A DNA stretch of 64,000 bases from Lumnitzera littorea (GCA_024138015.1 JAMXBB010000003.1:37198878-37262877); one strand, 5' to 3'. Counted from the stretch's first letter, positions 23,830 to 36,556 are shown. Notes: generated by a model from the sequence alone, not told the origin. Translations and numbers: made by a program.

Positions 23830-26800
23830 TTCATCCTTTGGATAATATCCTCCAACAGTAATCCTATCTTGACACTTCACAAGGATAGGACCAAAGTGTA
23901 GGCCCTACGCATATTGCTTGATAATGAGGGAAAGTCCCGATAACTTCATCCACAAAGTGGTCAACAAAACATGTCGTGTTAAAGAGCATCAACAACCACA
24001 TGTGCATGACCTTTCATATGCTTGATCACATAGGAGAGTCCTTCCATGAACTCTAGCCACTTTGCTTGTCTCTTCGAAAGTTTGTTCTAGTTCTTGAGGT
24101 ATTTCAAGGACTCATTGTTTATGTAGATCATAAACTCTCAGGATAGTAAGTAGTGTTGCTATACTGTAAGAGCTTAGAAAGGCGAATACAACTCTTTCTC
24201 GTATATGAAGTAATTCAAGGTGGCACCATTAAGCTTCTTGTTGTGGTAAGCAATAGGTCAACATTCTTGCATTAGAAATGCACTAATGCTAATTCCTGAA
24301 GCATTACACTCCAACTCGAGCAACTTATCAAAATCTAGTAGGGATAAGATAAGAGCTATGGTAAGCTTCTCCTTAATCTCTCTCAAACTTTTCTCAACTC
24401 GATCATTCCACTAAAATCTTACACTTTTCTTTGTTAGTTTAGTCAAGGGAGATGTAATAGTACTAAAGTTTTTGATAAATCTCCTATAGAAAGAAGTAAG
24501 ACTATGAAAACTTTGAACTTTAATAATATTCTTTAGTGTAGGCCATTCCAAGACAACTCAGACCTTATCTTCATTAGCTTGAATTCCTTTACCTAACACT
24601 ACATAACCAAGAAAGATTACTTCATGTTGGCAAAACGTGCACTTCTTTAGATTACCAAATAGTTTCTTAGCATGAACATGCCAAAAACAGCTTAGAGGTG
24701 TTTTGCATAGTCGGCCAAATCAGCATTATACATAAGTATGTCATCAAAGTACACAACCACACACTTTCTAACAAAGGGGTGCATTACATGGTTCATGAGT
24801 CTCATAAAGGTGTTTGGTGCATTGGTAAGTTTGAATGGAATAACTATCCACTTGTAGAGACCATGACGAGTCTTAAATTTGATTTTCCACTCTTCATTGA
24901 GTCTCATGCAGATCTAATGGTAATCACTTTGCAAATCAATCTTCAAGAATGCTCGAGCACCATGAGGTTTGTCTAATATATCTTCAAGCTTCGATATTAG
25001 GTATATGTATTTTACGGTAATACGGTTAATAGACCGACTATAGATGCACATGTGCCCTAAACCATCCTCCTTTTGAATGAGTAGGGTAAGTACATACATG
25101 GGCTTATGCTCTCTCTTACACATCCTCACTCTATGAGCTCATCTACTTATTTCTTCTACTTGATAACTTGTTCAAGATTCATTACGTAGGCAAGTTGGTT
25201 TAGTACGAAAACACTTGGCTAAAGACCAATACAATGCTTGATGTCTTGAGTAGGGGGTAGTACCTTAGGTAGTTCATCTAGAAATAAGTTAAAGAATTCC
25301 TTAATCAACTTCTTGATCTCCTCTAGTACAGTTTCCAAATCCCTTAACTCTAACAATCTTCTAATCAATAAGAACATAGGCTCGATGCCTTAAGTAAGGG
25401 GTAGTCCCTTAGGTAATTCATTTGGAAATTGATCTCCTCTAATACAATTTCCAAACCCCTTAACTCAAACAATCTTTTGATCAATAAGAACATAGGTTCA
25501 TCAGCACTCTTAACCAATTGGAGTTCTCATTGACTCATTACTAAGGACTTCTTCTTACTAGCTTGGGTGAGTAGATTGTGAGTTTTGTTCACTTGCTTCG
25601 GTGTCATAGGCTCTAACACTATCTTTTTACCATCCTTAGTAAGGGCATATGTGCTCTTATAGCCATCATGTATAACACATCGATCGAGCAACTAAGGTCT
25701 TCCTAACAATAAGCACAAAGCTCCCATAAGGACAACATCATAAACCACTTCATCTTTATATACGCTCCTAACACAAAACAACACTACTACTTACTTTGTT
25801 ACATGAAAAGCACCCTTATCATGCGTCAATCAATGTAACTTATAAGGTTAGGGGTGCTTAGAGGTCAATAGACCTAACTTCTGCACAAGGGATTAACCAA
25901 CAACATTAGTACAACTCTATCCACTATGATGGTGTACAGTTTACCCTTGATTGTATCTTTTTTATGCAATAAGTTCTCTCTTTGGTCTTCCTCTAAGCTT
26001 AGTATTGAGCTTAGCGTTCGCATCAATGCTAGAGTCATAACTTTTCCTTAGTCGGCAAATATAAAGTTTTTTCCTCATCCTCTACTTCTACATTTGCAGC
26101 ACCTCCTTCTTCTTGCTTAGGTTCACTTTCATATTTACAATCCACTACATAACCTCGAAGGACCATAACACATCAATTAGGATACTTAGCAACCATTATC
26201 CATGACCTAAACATTTAAAACACTTCACCCCACTCATCTTGTGACTTGAGGATTATTCCCTTTCAAACATCTTCTAGGTCGCTCTATCATTAGCTTAGCC
26301 CTTCAAGCCAATTCGACTATCATTAGTTTGATTGCTCATCTTGACTACTCAATTCAACTTTTTTGGCTCGAGGTGATTAGGTCAACATGGATGGACAATT
26401 TGTGAGGAGCTTGAAGTGGGTCAAAGAGGGTCATTTCTCTCTCCTTTTTTTTTTTTTTGGACATTTTGAGCAATTTTAATGACTTCCTCCAATGTATGAA
26501 ACCTCTACACCTCTATAATGTTACAAATCCCATACTCAAGTCCTAATATGAATCTAGATATAGTGTAGGCTTCAAGCTCATCTACATTAGCTCAGATGAT
26601 TAACATCTAGAACTCTTTAACATAGTCATAAATGGTTCAACTTCCCTAACAAAGCTCTTACAACTTAGCAAATGTGTCTTGTAAGTACAACTCGGGTATA
26701 AACCTTCCTTTCAATAACATCTTCATATCGTCCCAATTTCACACGTCTTCTCTTTCTTTAGTTGCATTCAAGTTTTTCTACCACATAGTGGCATATCTAG

Positions 26801-27330
26801 AGAACTTAAGGGTAGCAAGTCAAACGTTCACTCCCTCAATTTATCTGTAACAATCAAATGCTTTCTTGAACTTCTCCTCCCACTCTAGATATTCATCAAC
26901 ATTTTCGCTGCTTGTAAAGGTTGGAATCTAGACCTTGACATTGTCAAGTCTTCGTTGAGCTTAGTGTTTTGTCCCTCCTACTTTACAATACTACTCTTCC
27001 TCCTCATCAATCTTATCCTCAACTTTCTCATCAACTTCTTTGATCTCTTCTATCTTAAGTCTTCATCGAGCAAGTCAATCTACTAGTCCTCTAACTTGGT
27101 CTGATTAAGTTAGGTGATTAGCTCGACCAACATGCCTATATCCTTTCTCAGTTTTAATATCAACCTAATGCCTAATTGGCTCAATCGTAAGTCATTTTTG
27201 GTTATCATGTATGGTAATGACAAAACTCTCCACCCGGTTAGTGAGTCTACTAAACTTATCATCAATAGACTAGGGGATATAGCTCCCCTATTAACTACAG
27301 CTAACGTGAGTTACACTCTCATGGTCACCA
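23830..27330 (-). pseudogene. Decayed Ty3/gypsy gag-pol (no integrase), minus strand
   Basis: Reading right to left: gag near 26960-26600 (EYLEWEEKFKKAFDC, then FIPELYLQDTFAKL), a zinc knuckle near 26220 (KCFKCLGHG), and a protease/linker region to about 25500. Reverse transcriptase spans about 25330-24500, with RSINRITVKYIY, FLKIDLQSDYH and the catalytic block VVYFDDILMYN near 24750 (YFDD for the usual YVDD). RNase H follows at about 24420-23880 with LLELECNASGI and QHYLLS. Frames change repeatedly and stops are common. Integrase is absent to the left and no LTR pair was found, so this is a truncated relic. The Tat element inserted just upstream of its gag end. Confidence 0.8.
25243..25497 (-). 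repeat. Imperfect tandem duplication inside the minus-strand gypsy pol
   Basis: Two copies of a segment just upstream of the RT domain lie side by side (about 25243-25380 and 25384-25497). Both begin with CTT(G/A)AGTA followed by GGGGTAGT and end in ATCAATAAGAACATAGG. The second copy lacks about 25 bp. Confidence 0.7.
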
Positions 27331-27534
27331 ATGGTTTCTCACAAACTTGAATCTAACATTATAACTACTTATTATTACGTATGATAGCTATCACAACTTT
27401 GAAAATCACATAAACCAAAAAAAACCTATAATCCAATACTATGTAGAAATGCACACACATTCCTATTACTTGAAATTACAACCAATAACTTCATTGCAAC
27501 TTCACATACTTCCTTCATTGAAATTGTTGATAGT

Positions 27535-27991
27535 TAGTTTTCGCTTAACTTATACTCGTCCTTTCATCGGCCAAGATGCCGAGTAATCGACTCTCTTGGC
27601 ATTCACACTCTGTAAAAGACATATAGTACTTATACCGAGTACAAGAAACACTCCTGGTTTGAATTCAAATTTATGGCATGAACAGTTATCATAAGCATGG
27701 TTATATTTTACAATTGCTTGCTATCCCTATATATTAGGGGAGATGTCAAGTCAAGAGGTCTCTAGGTATCTTAACAGTTACCCCGACAACTACTTTAGAT
27801 ATAACAACCATCTATAAATACCAAAAAGAAACTTTGTAAGAGCTCTTGAACACTTCTTAGTCACATACTTACTATACTAAATCACCATTCTAACTTAGGC
27901 ATTGGAGTGGCCGCATTGGACTGGCCCCAGTATCAAGTATTTTACTCTCTTTTGCAGGACTATTTCCTTACCCCAAAATTCACTAACAACA
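27535..27991 (+). repeat. 5' LTR of the Tat element
   Basis: It is a 457-bp repeat matching 37090-37554 and carries a TATA box at about 27813-27820. Two unpaired bases separate its end from the primer binding site. Confidence 0.92.
27813..27820 (+). promoter_or_regulatory. TATA box of the Tat 5' LTR
   Basis: TATAAATA in the context ATCTATAAATACC is kept in both LTRs (the 3' copy begins near 37377). It is the expected RNA polymerase II promoter of the element. Confidence 0.6.
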
Positions 27992-27993
27992 TT

Positions 27994-28005
27994 TGGCATC
28001 ATCTG
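27994..28005 (+). other. Primer binding site of the Tat element (decayed)
   Basis: TGGCATCATCTG follows the LTR after TT. Tat-type elements commonly have TGGCGCCGTCTG, complementary to tRNA-Asp. The differences are G-to-A or C-to-T at CG and CHG positions, as expected of methylated, silenced DNA. Confidence 0.65.
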
Positions 28006-28116
28006 TTTTTCTCTAAACATGACTACATGGCTAGAACTAGGATGACATAAAGTGTAGCTACTGGTACTTCCTCTTAACACCTTGAAAGAGGGAGTCGATA
28101 TGCTGATGAACAACGA

Positions 28117-29330
28117 TTGGCTCGAATCGAGCAACTTTGTCTTGATTTAGCCAAAGAAAATTTTGAGTTAAACGAGATGCCAACAGTATCGACAATTTCA
28201 TTTATTCACCTGAATTTCCAAAAAAGCAAGTTGTGGTTTAAGCGTAACCTACAGCTCTTGCTTTCAAAAAGATTGATAAGGGCAATCAACTGCAGTACGT
28301 GCATCATGCGAGACCCTCACATGTCAGCACCCCCATTTCAGTAAGTAAACAATTCCAAATCAAGAAAAGTCCTTTTGTCCCAGAGATTTTGGAAGAAGTA
28401 ATACCTCGGCACATTAAGTTGCCTCAATTCGAAACATATGATGGGATAAATGACCCTGAAGACCACTTAGAGTACTACCGAACACTGGCTAAGTTGCATG
28501 GTTTAAGCGATGCGGTAGCCTATCAAGCCTTTTTCTCAACCTTGAGAAATGCAGCTAACACATGGTTCAAACACCTAAAGCTAAATACCATTTCATGTTT
28601 CAATGAATTAGTAGAAGTGTTTCTTCAACACTTCCTTGCTAGCTAACTTCTTGTTAGTGATTCTTCAATCCTGAACACCATCAAACAAAGGTTCGATGAA
28701 TTAATCAGGGACTATTTGGCTAGATTTATGGTCAAGATGGTCCAAATCCTAGAACTAGATATGAGTGTGGCCTTTAATGCCATAATTGATGGAGTCAAGC
28801 CTCATGGAGACTTTTTCAAGTCTTTCGTAAAGAGCAGCCAAAAACTTTAGTTGAATTTAAGGCTAAAGCCACCTCATACATTCAATAAGAAGACAACATG
28901 AAGGCACGATGAGTGGCTGATCAAAGTAGAGGAGATGGAAAGAAAGATAAATGGAAAAATGATAAGGATAGACTTGGTATGGACAACGACAACAATTCAA
29001 ATGCCGAGAGGAAGAGACCAAGGATCCTGACATTCTCATCCCACACACCTGTCAACCGTCCAATCTTAGATATTTTGATGGAGGTCCATGGGGAGAGAGG
29101 TGTCCTCCAATGGTTGAAAAGAATGCGGGGGAATCCCTTAAGATGAAATTTGAATAAGTACTACGACTTCTACCATGACATGGGTCAAAATACAAATGAG
29201 TGCATTTAACTCAAAAATGCAATTGAAGATGCAATACAATGCAGGCACCTACGAAAATTTCTAGCGCATGATGTCGAAAGAATCAAAGGACCATCTTAGA
29301 GGAGAAGAAAGGAACATAAGGATGACACTC
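28117..29330 (+). pseudogene. Tat gag region
   Basis: The capsid-like core is open at 28299-28646 and includes IKLPQFETYDGINDPEDHL and then a TWFKHL block, typical of plant gypsy Gag. A downstream frame at 28913-29146 holds the basic linker and ends with MEVHGERGVLQWLKRMRG. The segment around 29153-29290 resembles the Tat zinc-binding motif (Y-x-FY-x-D-x-G-x-x-TNEC, followed by LKNAIED), with its first His and others altered. Stops at about 28644, 28848 and 29145 break the frame. Confidence 0.78.
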
Positions 29331-29338
29331 GGCCAGCA

Positions 29339-29947
29339 ATGGCTAAGAGAGGTGCAAGGGATGTTAACCCTAATAGAGCACCCAATGAAGTAATTAATAC
29401 AATTGTCGACGGACCTAGTATAGGCCAATCGAGTTCTTCGAACTTGGTTAACGCTAGGAATTATGTTTGCAATATTCACGGAAAGAAGGTCAAGATTGAT
29501 AATATAATATCTTTCGGGAAAGAGGATTTTGAGGGTATACAGAGGCCATATGATGATGCACTTGTCATCAATGTGAGAGTCACCAACTTTGAGGTCAAGA
29601 AGATTCTTATTGATACGGGAAGTTCAGCTAATATCATTTTTCAGCATGCCTTTGATCAGATGAGGCTTAAGATCGAAGTGCAGTTGCAATCTTACAAGTA
29701 TGACCTCTATTCTTTCAATAATCAACCCATGCAAGTAGTTGGTATTATCTCATTATCGATACAGATCGGCGATGATGAGCATGTTATAGAAGACAAAGTG
29801 GATTTTCTTGTCGTCAAATGTTGGTCTCCTTACAACATGATAATGGGACGGTCATACCAACATTTATTCGGCATTGTACCTTTAACGGTACATCTAAAAG
29901 CCAAGTTTTCCACTCCCACGGGGGTTGGTGTGTGCAGAGGGGATTAG
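29339..29947 (+). pseudogene. Tat aspartic protease region
   Basis: This 202-codon open stretch contains the protease active site ILIDTGSSANIIF, with the catalytic DTG codons at 29612-29620 intact. The downstream PYNMIMGRSYQHLFG (near 29825-29870) corresponds to the conserved ILG-type flap region of retroelement proteases. It once belonged to a single gag-pol frame; the frame is lost after about 29945. Confidence 0.82.
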
Positions 29948-30239
29948 CAATTGATACGCTCCTTATATATAAGGGCTTTGAGGTGAGAAAAAGTGTTTTA
30001 GGTCGAGATTTACCTAGAAGGCAAGTCAGTTGGCATAGAGAATGTCGAGAATGACACAAAGGAAATTCCTTTAGGAAATGGTCCCAAGAAGATAACAAGG
30101 ATAGAAAAACCCATGTCAGCAAATGTTTGGCAAAGTTTAATTGACTTCCTGTAAGCCAATGCTAACATGTTCGCATGGTCACCATCAAACATGCCAGGTA
30201 TTCTTAGATATGTTACGGTACACAAGCTCCAGATTGACT

Positions 30240-31535
30240 CGAATGTAAAGGTGGTCTAATAGAAAAAGAGACATTTTGCATTAGAAAGACAAGCGGCAAT
30301 AGAAGAAGAGGTCCAGAAATTATTGAAGGCAAGATTCATCTGGGAAGAGCCTTATTCGACTTGGCTAGCAAATTATGTGCTAGTCAAGAAGTCTGATGGT
30401 AAGTAACAAATGTGCATAGATTTCACGGATCTCAACAAGGCTTGTCCTAAGGATTGTTTCCCTTAGCCAAAAATCAATCAGATGGTAGATGCAATCGCAT
30501 GACACGCGTTGCTTTCTTTTATAGATGCTTTCTCTAGTTACAATCAAATCAGGATGGATAAGGCAGATGAAGTCTACACATCTTTCATTACCAATTTTGG
30601 AATGTACTGTTATATGGTAATGCCCTTTGGGCTGAAGAACGCTGGTACCACATACCAGAGATTCGTAATGAAGATGTTTAAATCTTAGATCCACAAGAAT
30701 GTTGAAGTATATGTGGATGATATGATTATGAAGAGCATGAGGGAAGATCATCATCTCGTAGATCTAGAGGAGATATTTGCCACATTGTGAAGATATTGCA
30801 TGAAACTCAACCCACAGAATTGTGTCTTTGGCACAACTTCGAGGAAATTTCTTGAGTATATAGTCACATGACGCGGCATCGAGGTTAATCCGAGAAAGAT
30901 TGAAGCCATAAGGAATATGAAATCTCCTCGCATGGTCAAAGTAGTGCAAGAACTTACCGGGCGAATTGCCGCCTTCAACAGATTCGTGTCCAGAAGTGCA
31001 GATAGGTGCACTAAATTCTTTAAAATTTTGAAGAATCCAAAGGAATTCAATTGGATCAAAGATTGCAAAAGAGCTTTCAACGAGCTCAAAGAATTTCTTG
31101 CATCACCCCCAATACTCTTGATACCTATTCTTAGAGAAAATTTATACTTGTATCTGTTAGTCAGCTGTCGAGCACTTTCCTCTGTACTGGTCCAAATTAA
31201 TGATAAAGAGCATCGACCCGTTTATTACATGAGTCATGTTCTATAAGGGCTAGAGCTTCGGTACATAAAGTTAGAAAAATTTGTATTGGCTATGGTTCTT
31301 TCGATAAGAAAATTGAAGCTGTACTTTGAATCTCACCAGATTATTATCCTCATAGATCAACCATTGCAACAAGCATTGCAGCGGCTCGACTCCTTGGGGA
31401 AAATGATGAAATACGCCTTAGAGCTCAATGCCCATGGTGTACAATATAAACCTCGAACGGCACTAAAGGCCCAAGTACTAATGGATTTTGTAGCTAAATT
31501 CATTGGAGACAAAGACCGTGTGGAGATTGCCGAGA
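30240..31535 (+). pseudogene. Tat reverse transcriptase and RNase H
   Basis: The RT starts near 30270 (EEEVQKLLKARFI). It continues with CIDFTDLNKACPKD near 30415-30455, FIDAFSSYNQIRMDKAD near 30520, MPFGLKNAGTTYQRF near 30620 and the catalytic YVDDMI at 30710-30727, so the two Asp are intact. The RT thumb and RNase H follow in open stretches at 30917-31246 and 31286-31546, including PVYYMSHVL and KLKLYFESHQIIIL. Several TAG and TGA codons interrupt the frame, many at expected Gln or Trp positions. Confidence 0.85.
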
Positions 31536-31540
31536 AACCT

Positions 31541-31989
31541 ATCTAGTTTCTCTATATTGATGGTTCTTCAACACGAGAAGTGGTGTAAGCCTAGTTCTTC
31601 AAGGCCCCTATAATGTTAAAGTTCATTACACTCTAAAATTTGGATTCCCAGCTAATAGCAATGAAGTAGAGTACGAAGCTCTAATTGCCAAATTGAAACT
31701 GGCAAAAGAAATTGGTGCCGAGAAACTCGAAGTGTTCTTTGATTCCCAGCTAGTGGTAAATCAAGTCACCGGAAGTTATGCAGCAAGAGAAGAAGAGATG
31801 AGCAAGTACCTATTGGTGGTACAAACACTTGCAGAAGAATTCCTATCTTTCTCTATTCATAAAATTCCAAGAAGTAAGAATATTGCTGTCGATAAGTTGT
31901 CAAAGTTGGCTAGTATGGCATTCCCTAAGTTGAACGAGAAACTTTTCGTTGAATTTCTCCTACATAAAAGCTTATCCAACCTCTCATAG
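31541..31989 (+). pseudogene. Tat second (archaeal-type) RNase H
   Basis: YIDGSS at about 31548, NEVEYEALIAKLKLA near 31660, FFDSQLVVNQVTGSYAA near 31740 and a KIPRSKNIAVDKLSKLAS segment near 31865 supply the D-E-D-D residues of the plant-acquired RNase H of Tat elements. Only one apparent single-base deletion near 31578 breaks the domain, so it is the best-preserved part of pol. The last 98 codons (31693-31989) are open. Confidence 0.82.
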
Positions 31990-32099
31990 AGCTATGAGTT
32001 AGCTCCTTGCCTAAAAGAAGAATCGTAGATAGATTCCTTACTAAATTATCTAAAAGAAGGTACTATCCCTGATGACAAAAAGGAGGCATGAAGGTTAAC

Positions 32100-33262
32100 T
32101 TACCAGGCTATGAACTACACTCTGATTGATGGTTAGCTATACAAGCGTGACATATTTTCAACCTTATCTTCGATGCCTTTCCTCGTGGGATGCTTAGAGG
32201 GTATTATTTAAACTTCATGGTGGTATATGCAGCAACCATGTGAAGGAGCAAACATTGTATATTCAAGTACTACGACTCGGCTATTATTGACAAACTATGA
32301 AAGAAGATGCGAAGGACGTTATCCAGTAGTGTCCTTAATGCCAAAAGCACGAGTTGTCGAGTAAAGCACCTGCAAATGAATTATGTAGCCTAACCAACCC
32401 ATGGCCTTTCGCCTAGTGGAGGCTAAATATTCTCGGACCCTTTCCCAAGTTTACTGCTCAGTGACAATTCATCATTGTGGTTGTGGACTACTTTACTAAG
32501 TGGGATGAAGTTGAGGCTGTAGCAAATATTACAGAGCAGAAAGTGGAAGCTTTCATCTTCAATGCCATGATATTAAGATTCAGAGTTCCCTACATGAGAA
32601 TTACAGATAACGGCCCGTAGTATGACAACTATAGGTTTTGAACATTTTGTGATAAACATGGCATTCGACTCAACTATACATCCATAGCGCACCTTCAGAC
32701 AAATGGACAAGTCAAAGCCGTAAATAAGATCATACTGAATAGCCTGAAACGGAAAGTAGATCAAGTCAGGGGGAAGTGGGCTGATGAACTACCAAACGTT
32801 CTATAGGGATATAGAACCACTCATAGAACCGCAATGCGAGAGACACCATTTAAGTTAGCATACAACATTGAAGCCATGTTGCTGATTGAGTTGGACTACC
32901 TAATTTGCATTCACATGATTTTGACCTTATGTTTAATCAAGTCGGATTGACAGCGAATTTTGGCAACATTAAGGAAATTCGAGACGTTGCAAAAGCTAGG
33001 GTTACAGCATATTAGCATAGAATAGCAAGATACTATAATTAGAAAGTTAAGCACAAGGTTTTCTAACCTAGAGATTTGGTTTGCCGTAAGATGGAAGCAA
33101 TAAGCATGTAAGCAAATCAAGGAAAGCTCGACGCGAATTGGGAAGATCCTGTTAGGATTCGGGAAGTCGTTAGCGAGGGGGCCTATCAACTAGAAAGGTT
33201 GGATGGATCCATCATCCTTCGAGCTTGGAATGCTGATAATTTGAAATTTTATTTTAATTAAT
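32100..33262 (+). pseudogene. Tat integrase
   Basis: An N-terminal zinc-binding region is traceable at 32190-32350. The catalytic core follows: VVVDYFTKWDEVEAVANI near 32480, then RITDNGP near 32600, both keeping their Asp. The block that should carry the catalytic Glu reads NGQVKAVNKIILNSLKRK near 32705, where Glu has become Lys. A GYRTTHRTAMRETPFKLAYN block near 32810 is conserved. The C-terminal tail ends around 33260. Stops are frequent, so it is non-functional. Confidence 0.83.
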
Positions 33263-33500
33263 GTTAGATAACTTTTTTCGTCACTCATTTGGTGGCAACC
33301 AACATGCTTGTAAGACTTATTTATGACAATTATATATTTGAAGTCTCATTGTATTTTAGTTATAATTGTCGAATGAATGAGTACTAGGCTGTATGGTAAA
33401 CGAACTGATCTAAGTTCTAGCCTAACGCGGTAAAAGAACTATATAAATTACCTATACGGCTGAGTAATGTGGCTAGTCCATACCTTAAACGGTTAACGGA

Positions 33501-33858
33501 TAGTATAAAACAATAGGCGTATAAAATAAAACATGTCGATAAACGATGGGTGTATGAAATAAAACATGCCGCAAAATGATAGGTATATGAAATAAAACAT
33601 ACCGTGAAATGATAGGCGTATGAAATAAAACATGCTTAAAAGTGATGGGCTTGTGAAATGAAATAGGCCGAAAATGAATAGGGCGTGTGAAATAAAACAC
33701 ATCGACATACAATAAGTGTGAAATAAAACATGCATAAAAGCGATGGGCTTGTAAAATGAAGCAGGCTAAATGATAGTAAGGCATATGAAATAAAACATGC
33801 TGAGAAAAATATGGAGTGAATTAAAACATGTCAACAAATGGGAGTGTGAAACATGTAT
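33501..33858. repeat. 33-bp degenerate tandem repeat, about 10 copies
   Basis: The unit resembles GTATGAAATAAAACATGC plus a variable tail ending GATAG or GATGG, starting at about 33517. It lies between integrase and the antisense ORF. Because 33 is a multiple of three, minus-strand frames stay open across it (33485-33784) and give a repeating peptide that is not evidence of a gene. Confidence 0.85.
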
Positions 33859-33982
33859 AAACCATACAAATCATGAAAGCACAGTTATGTGAAAAGTCAT
33901 AAGCACTCGGCATTGCCTTAATTATATTCCAATTATTAATTACAGGAGAATGCAATATGCCAATATGCCAATACAATAAGTC

Positions 33983-36556
33983 CTACGGCTTATTCTCAGA
34001 TTTAGCAGAAGTGATTCTTAAATTTTTGGCTAGGGCTTCCTCAGCAACTGGGTTTTCAGAGTAGTCAACTTCCTCATCATTAGCTTCATTGTCACTATCA
34101 TTCATACTCTTAGCACCTGACTTGTTGCCTTTATCTTCGTTGGCATTACTAACTTTGTCATCGATGTCGGTAAAATCAAGACATGAGAGATCATAATTAG
34201 GATGAAGCTTCAGCACCTCCTCCATTAATGCTTGAACCCCTTCCAATAACTTTTTGCACAGAATTCTCTCGTATTGTCAACTAGGAGTGACTATATCGAG
34301 AGCCTCTTCAATTGAAGATCCCTTCTTCATAGCCTCCTGCATTTTAGCCACATAGCTTTGTAAGTTCAAGTTGTTGGTCTCTAACTCCTTTATCTGCATC
34401 CTGAGCTTATCTTCATTGTCGCTTATGATGCAAATAGTTTAGCCGAGGCCCCTGTACTCTTCCTTCTTCTTCTATAACTCCTCTTTCAGGCTTTTGCACT
34501 TTTTGTACTCTTCTTTCATTTTAGCCTTCATGCTAGAGATTTCATCAGCAGCAAGGTCATGTGCCAATTTTTTGGTAGCAAGTTCTTCCCTAAGCTTTCT
34601 CGCCTCCATCTCAGCCCTAATCTTCGCATTCTCGATCACAGTAGTTTGGGCCTTTGATGCATTGCACGCATCCTCAACTTTCTACAGCAAATTTAGTTAT
34701 TATAATCAAGAATGATTGGATATTACATAGATATAACTGATGATATTACCTTTTTTGCCTCTCTATCGGCCTTATCCAAAGTTGTAAGAATGTGGCTGCT
34801 CATTTGGAAAAAGAATGTGTTAATTACCTAGATGAGCTCGATAATTAAAAGCAATGTTTATGGATACTCACATCATACAATTTGGCGGTGACATGGGCTT
34901 TATTGTAACCGCCAACCTTGTCGACATCCTTCTTGGCGATATCTTTGTCTTTTAGAAGAATGACCCCTTCCATTAAAGCTAAAGATTTCATCCTATCTCC
35001 CAAAGCCGAGTTAGTATCCAAAATTTGATGGCTCTAGCAAGGGATGAAGTACTTGCCAACCTCTTTGTTTGGCAAAAATTCGGCGCTAGTGATGTTAATT
35101 GATTTAGAACGCATTGCCTCCTTTACCTTATCGTCCAAGCCTTTGGACTTCTTGATAGGTGGTTGGCCGGCAAGTTCCTTCATTGGTCTTTATTCACCAC
35201 TTGGAGCCACCGCAATCACCTGTGATGAGCCTTCAGCAGTAATGGCATTTTCATCTTCTACATCGAGGTATGTCTCTTAATGCTTGCTATTCCTTAGCTC
35301 GATGGAAGTTTGAATAATCAAGATCATAAGCTCTTCAGAACGAACCTTGATCGACTGTATATTCTCGTTCTCCTTCACTATCTCGATAAGACAAGAGATC
35401 TACGTAGCTGTCTGCTTTGTTGCAGTTTCCTTTGCTGGTCCCTTTATGACAGCAAGCCATATGATAGCTGTTGAGGTGGTCTTCCTTCTATCAGCCTTGG
35501 ACTTCTTAGCCTTAGCTTGAGCAAGTAGCTTTGTAGGATTCACCTCTTTTGTGCCTATATCTACAAGACAAGTAAATCAATTAATATAAATAGGGAAAAA
35601 ATATGAACTTACATTTTCCATATTAAGTGAGGTTGAAAGGTCACTATTTTCCCTCAAAGTCTCGAGAACGGCTTTCTTTGTAGCTATACTCGGTATGGTG
35701 GTAACACATCAGCAAACCTTCTTTTTTAGAAAATATTAATTCGTCATTTTCATAACGCCGTATAATTCTCTCGGTGTCCTAAAAAAACATTTTGTTTCTC
35801 CTTCTCTCCTGAATCTTCTTCACTGTTACTGCATCATTTGGCATTAGATCTACATCCTTTGTATGTATCGGCTCAGTTTATTGGGTCTAAAAGTCCAAGT
35901 CCTCATCAGACACTATTGACACAAACTTATCATGCTACTTGTAAATCTTGGATTCTAACCTATCCATGAACTTACCCTCATGCCATGTAGTAACGAAGTA
36001 CCACCTGTTAGGCTGCCTATGGATAGTGAAGAAAAATCTAAATAGTTGAGGCATAGCCCTAACCTCAACTTCTTCACATACTATCTGGAAAGTCGCCAGA
36101 AGCCGATATGTGTTAGGTGAAAACATATTCAGCACGACTATGAAGTAGTTGAAGAAGCCCTGAACAAAAGTCGAAAAAGGGAAGTGTAGCCCAAAATCTA
36201 GATACTTCAAGTATATATGAAACTCGCGCTCCCATGGAAAGCATACTCTCTCCTTGTCTCTCGACCTCCTCAACTTCCATGTTCTAGGAAGATCTTGCTA
36301 GTACTGATTATACTTTATGACGAGCTCTGTTGACAGAACTGGCAATCCCATTACGAGAATCGCGAAAGTAGGATATTGTGTTGTATAAATATTTTGCTAA
36401 AGACCTCCCTTCCCTATCCTTAGGATAATTATCTACAGGAAGCTCATTAATTTGAGTAAGTTTATCCTACTTTACCTCCATACTATTGGCCAAACCACTC
36501 GAAAAACACGCCGCCTCACTCCTATTTTGTAGGGGAAGAGTGGCCTCAGTTTTCAT
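33983..36556 (-). pseudogene. Antisense extra ORF of the Tat element (putative gypsy-type transposon domain)
   Basis: Antisense ORFs between integrase and the 3' LTR are known in Tat elements. The N-terminal part (36273-35935) holds REFHIYLKYLDFGLHFPFS, then SPNTYRLLATFQIVCEE and NRWYFVTTWHEGKF, matching my memory of the plant domain called putative gypsy type transposon. The middle (about 34715-34300) is Lys/Glu-rich and coiled-coil-like. The acidic C-terminus ends at 33983. GT...AG intervals at 35612-35561, 34871-34796 and 34749-34682 look like short introns; the first, 52 nt, is unusually short. An ATG lies at 36556. Stops remain between exons, so it is probably dead. The protein's role is unknown. 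Confidence 0.68.

Noticed and set aside
24698..24976. Plus-strand ORF of 92 codons
   Set aside because: It is the antisense of the minus-strand gypsy reverse transcriptase.
33485..33784. Two minus-strand ORFs with an 11-residue repeating peptide
   Set aside because: Explained by the 33-bp tandem repeat; both frames stay open only because the period is a multiple of three.
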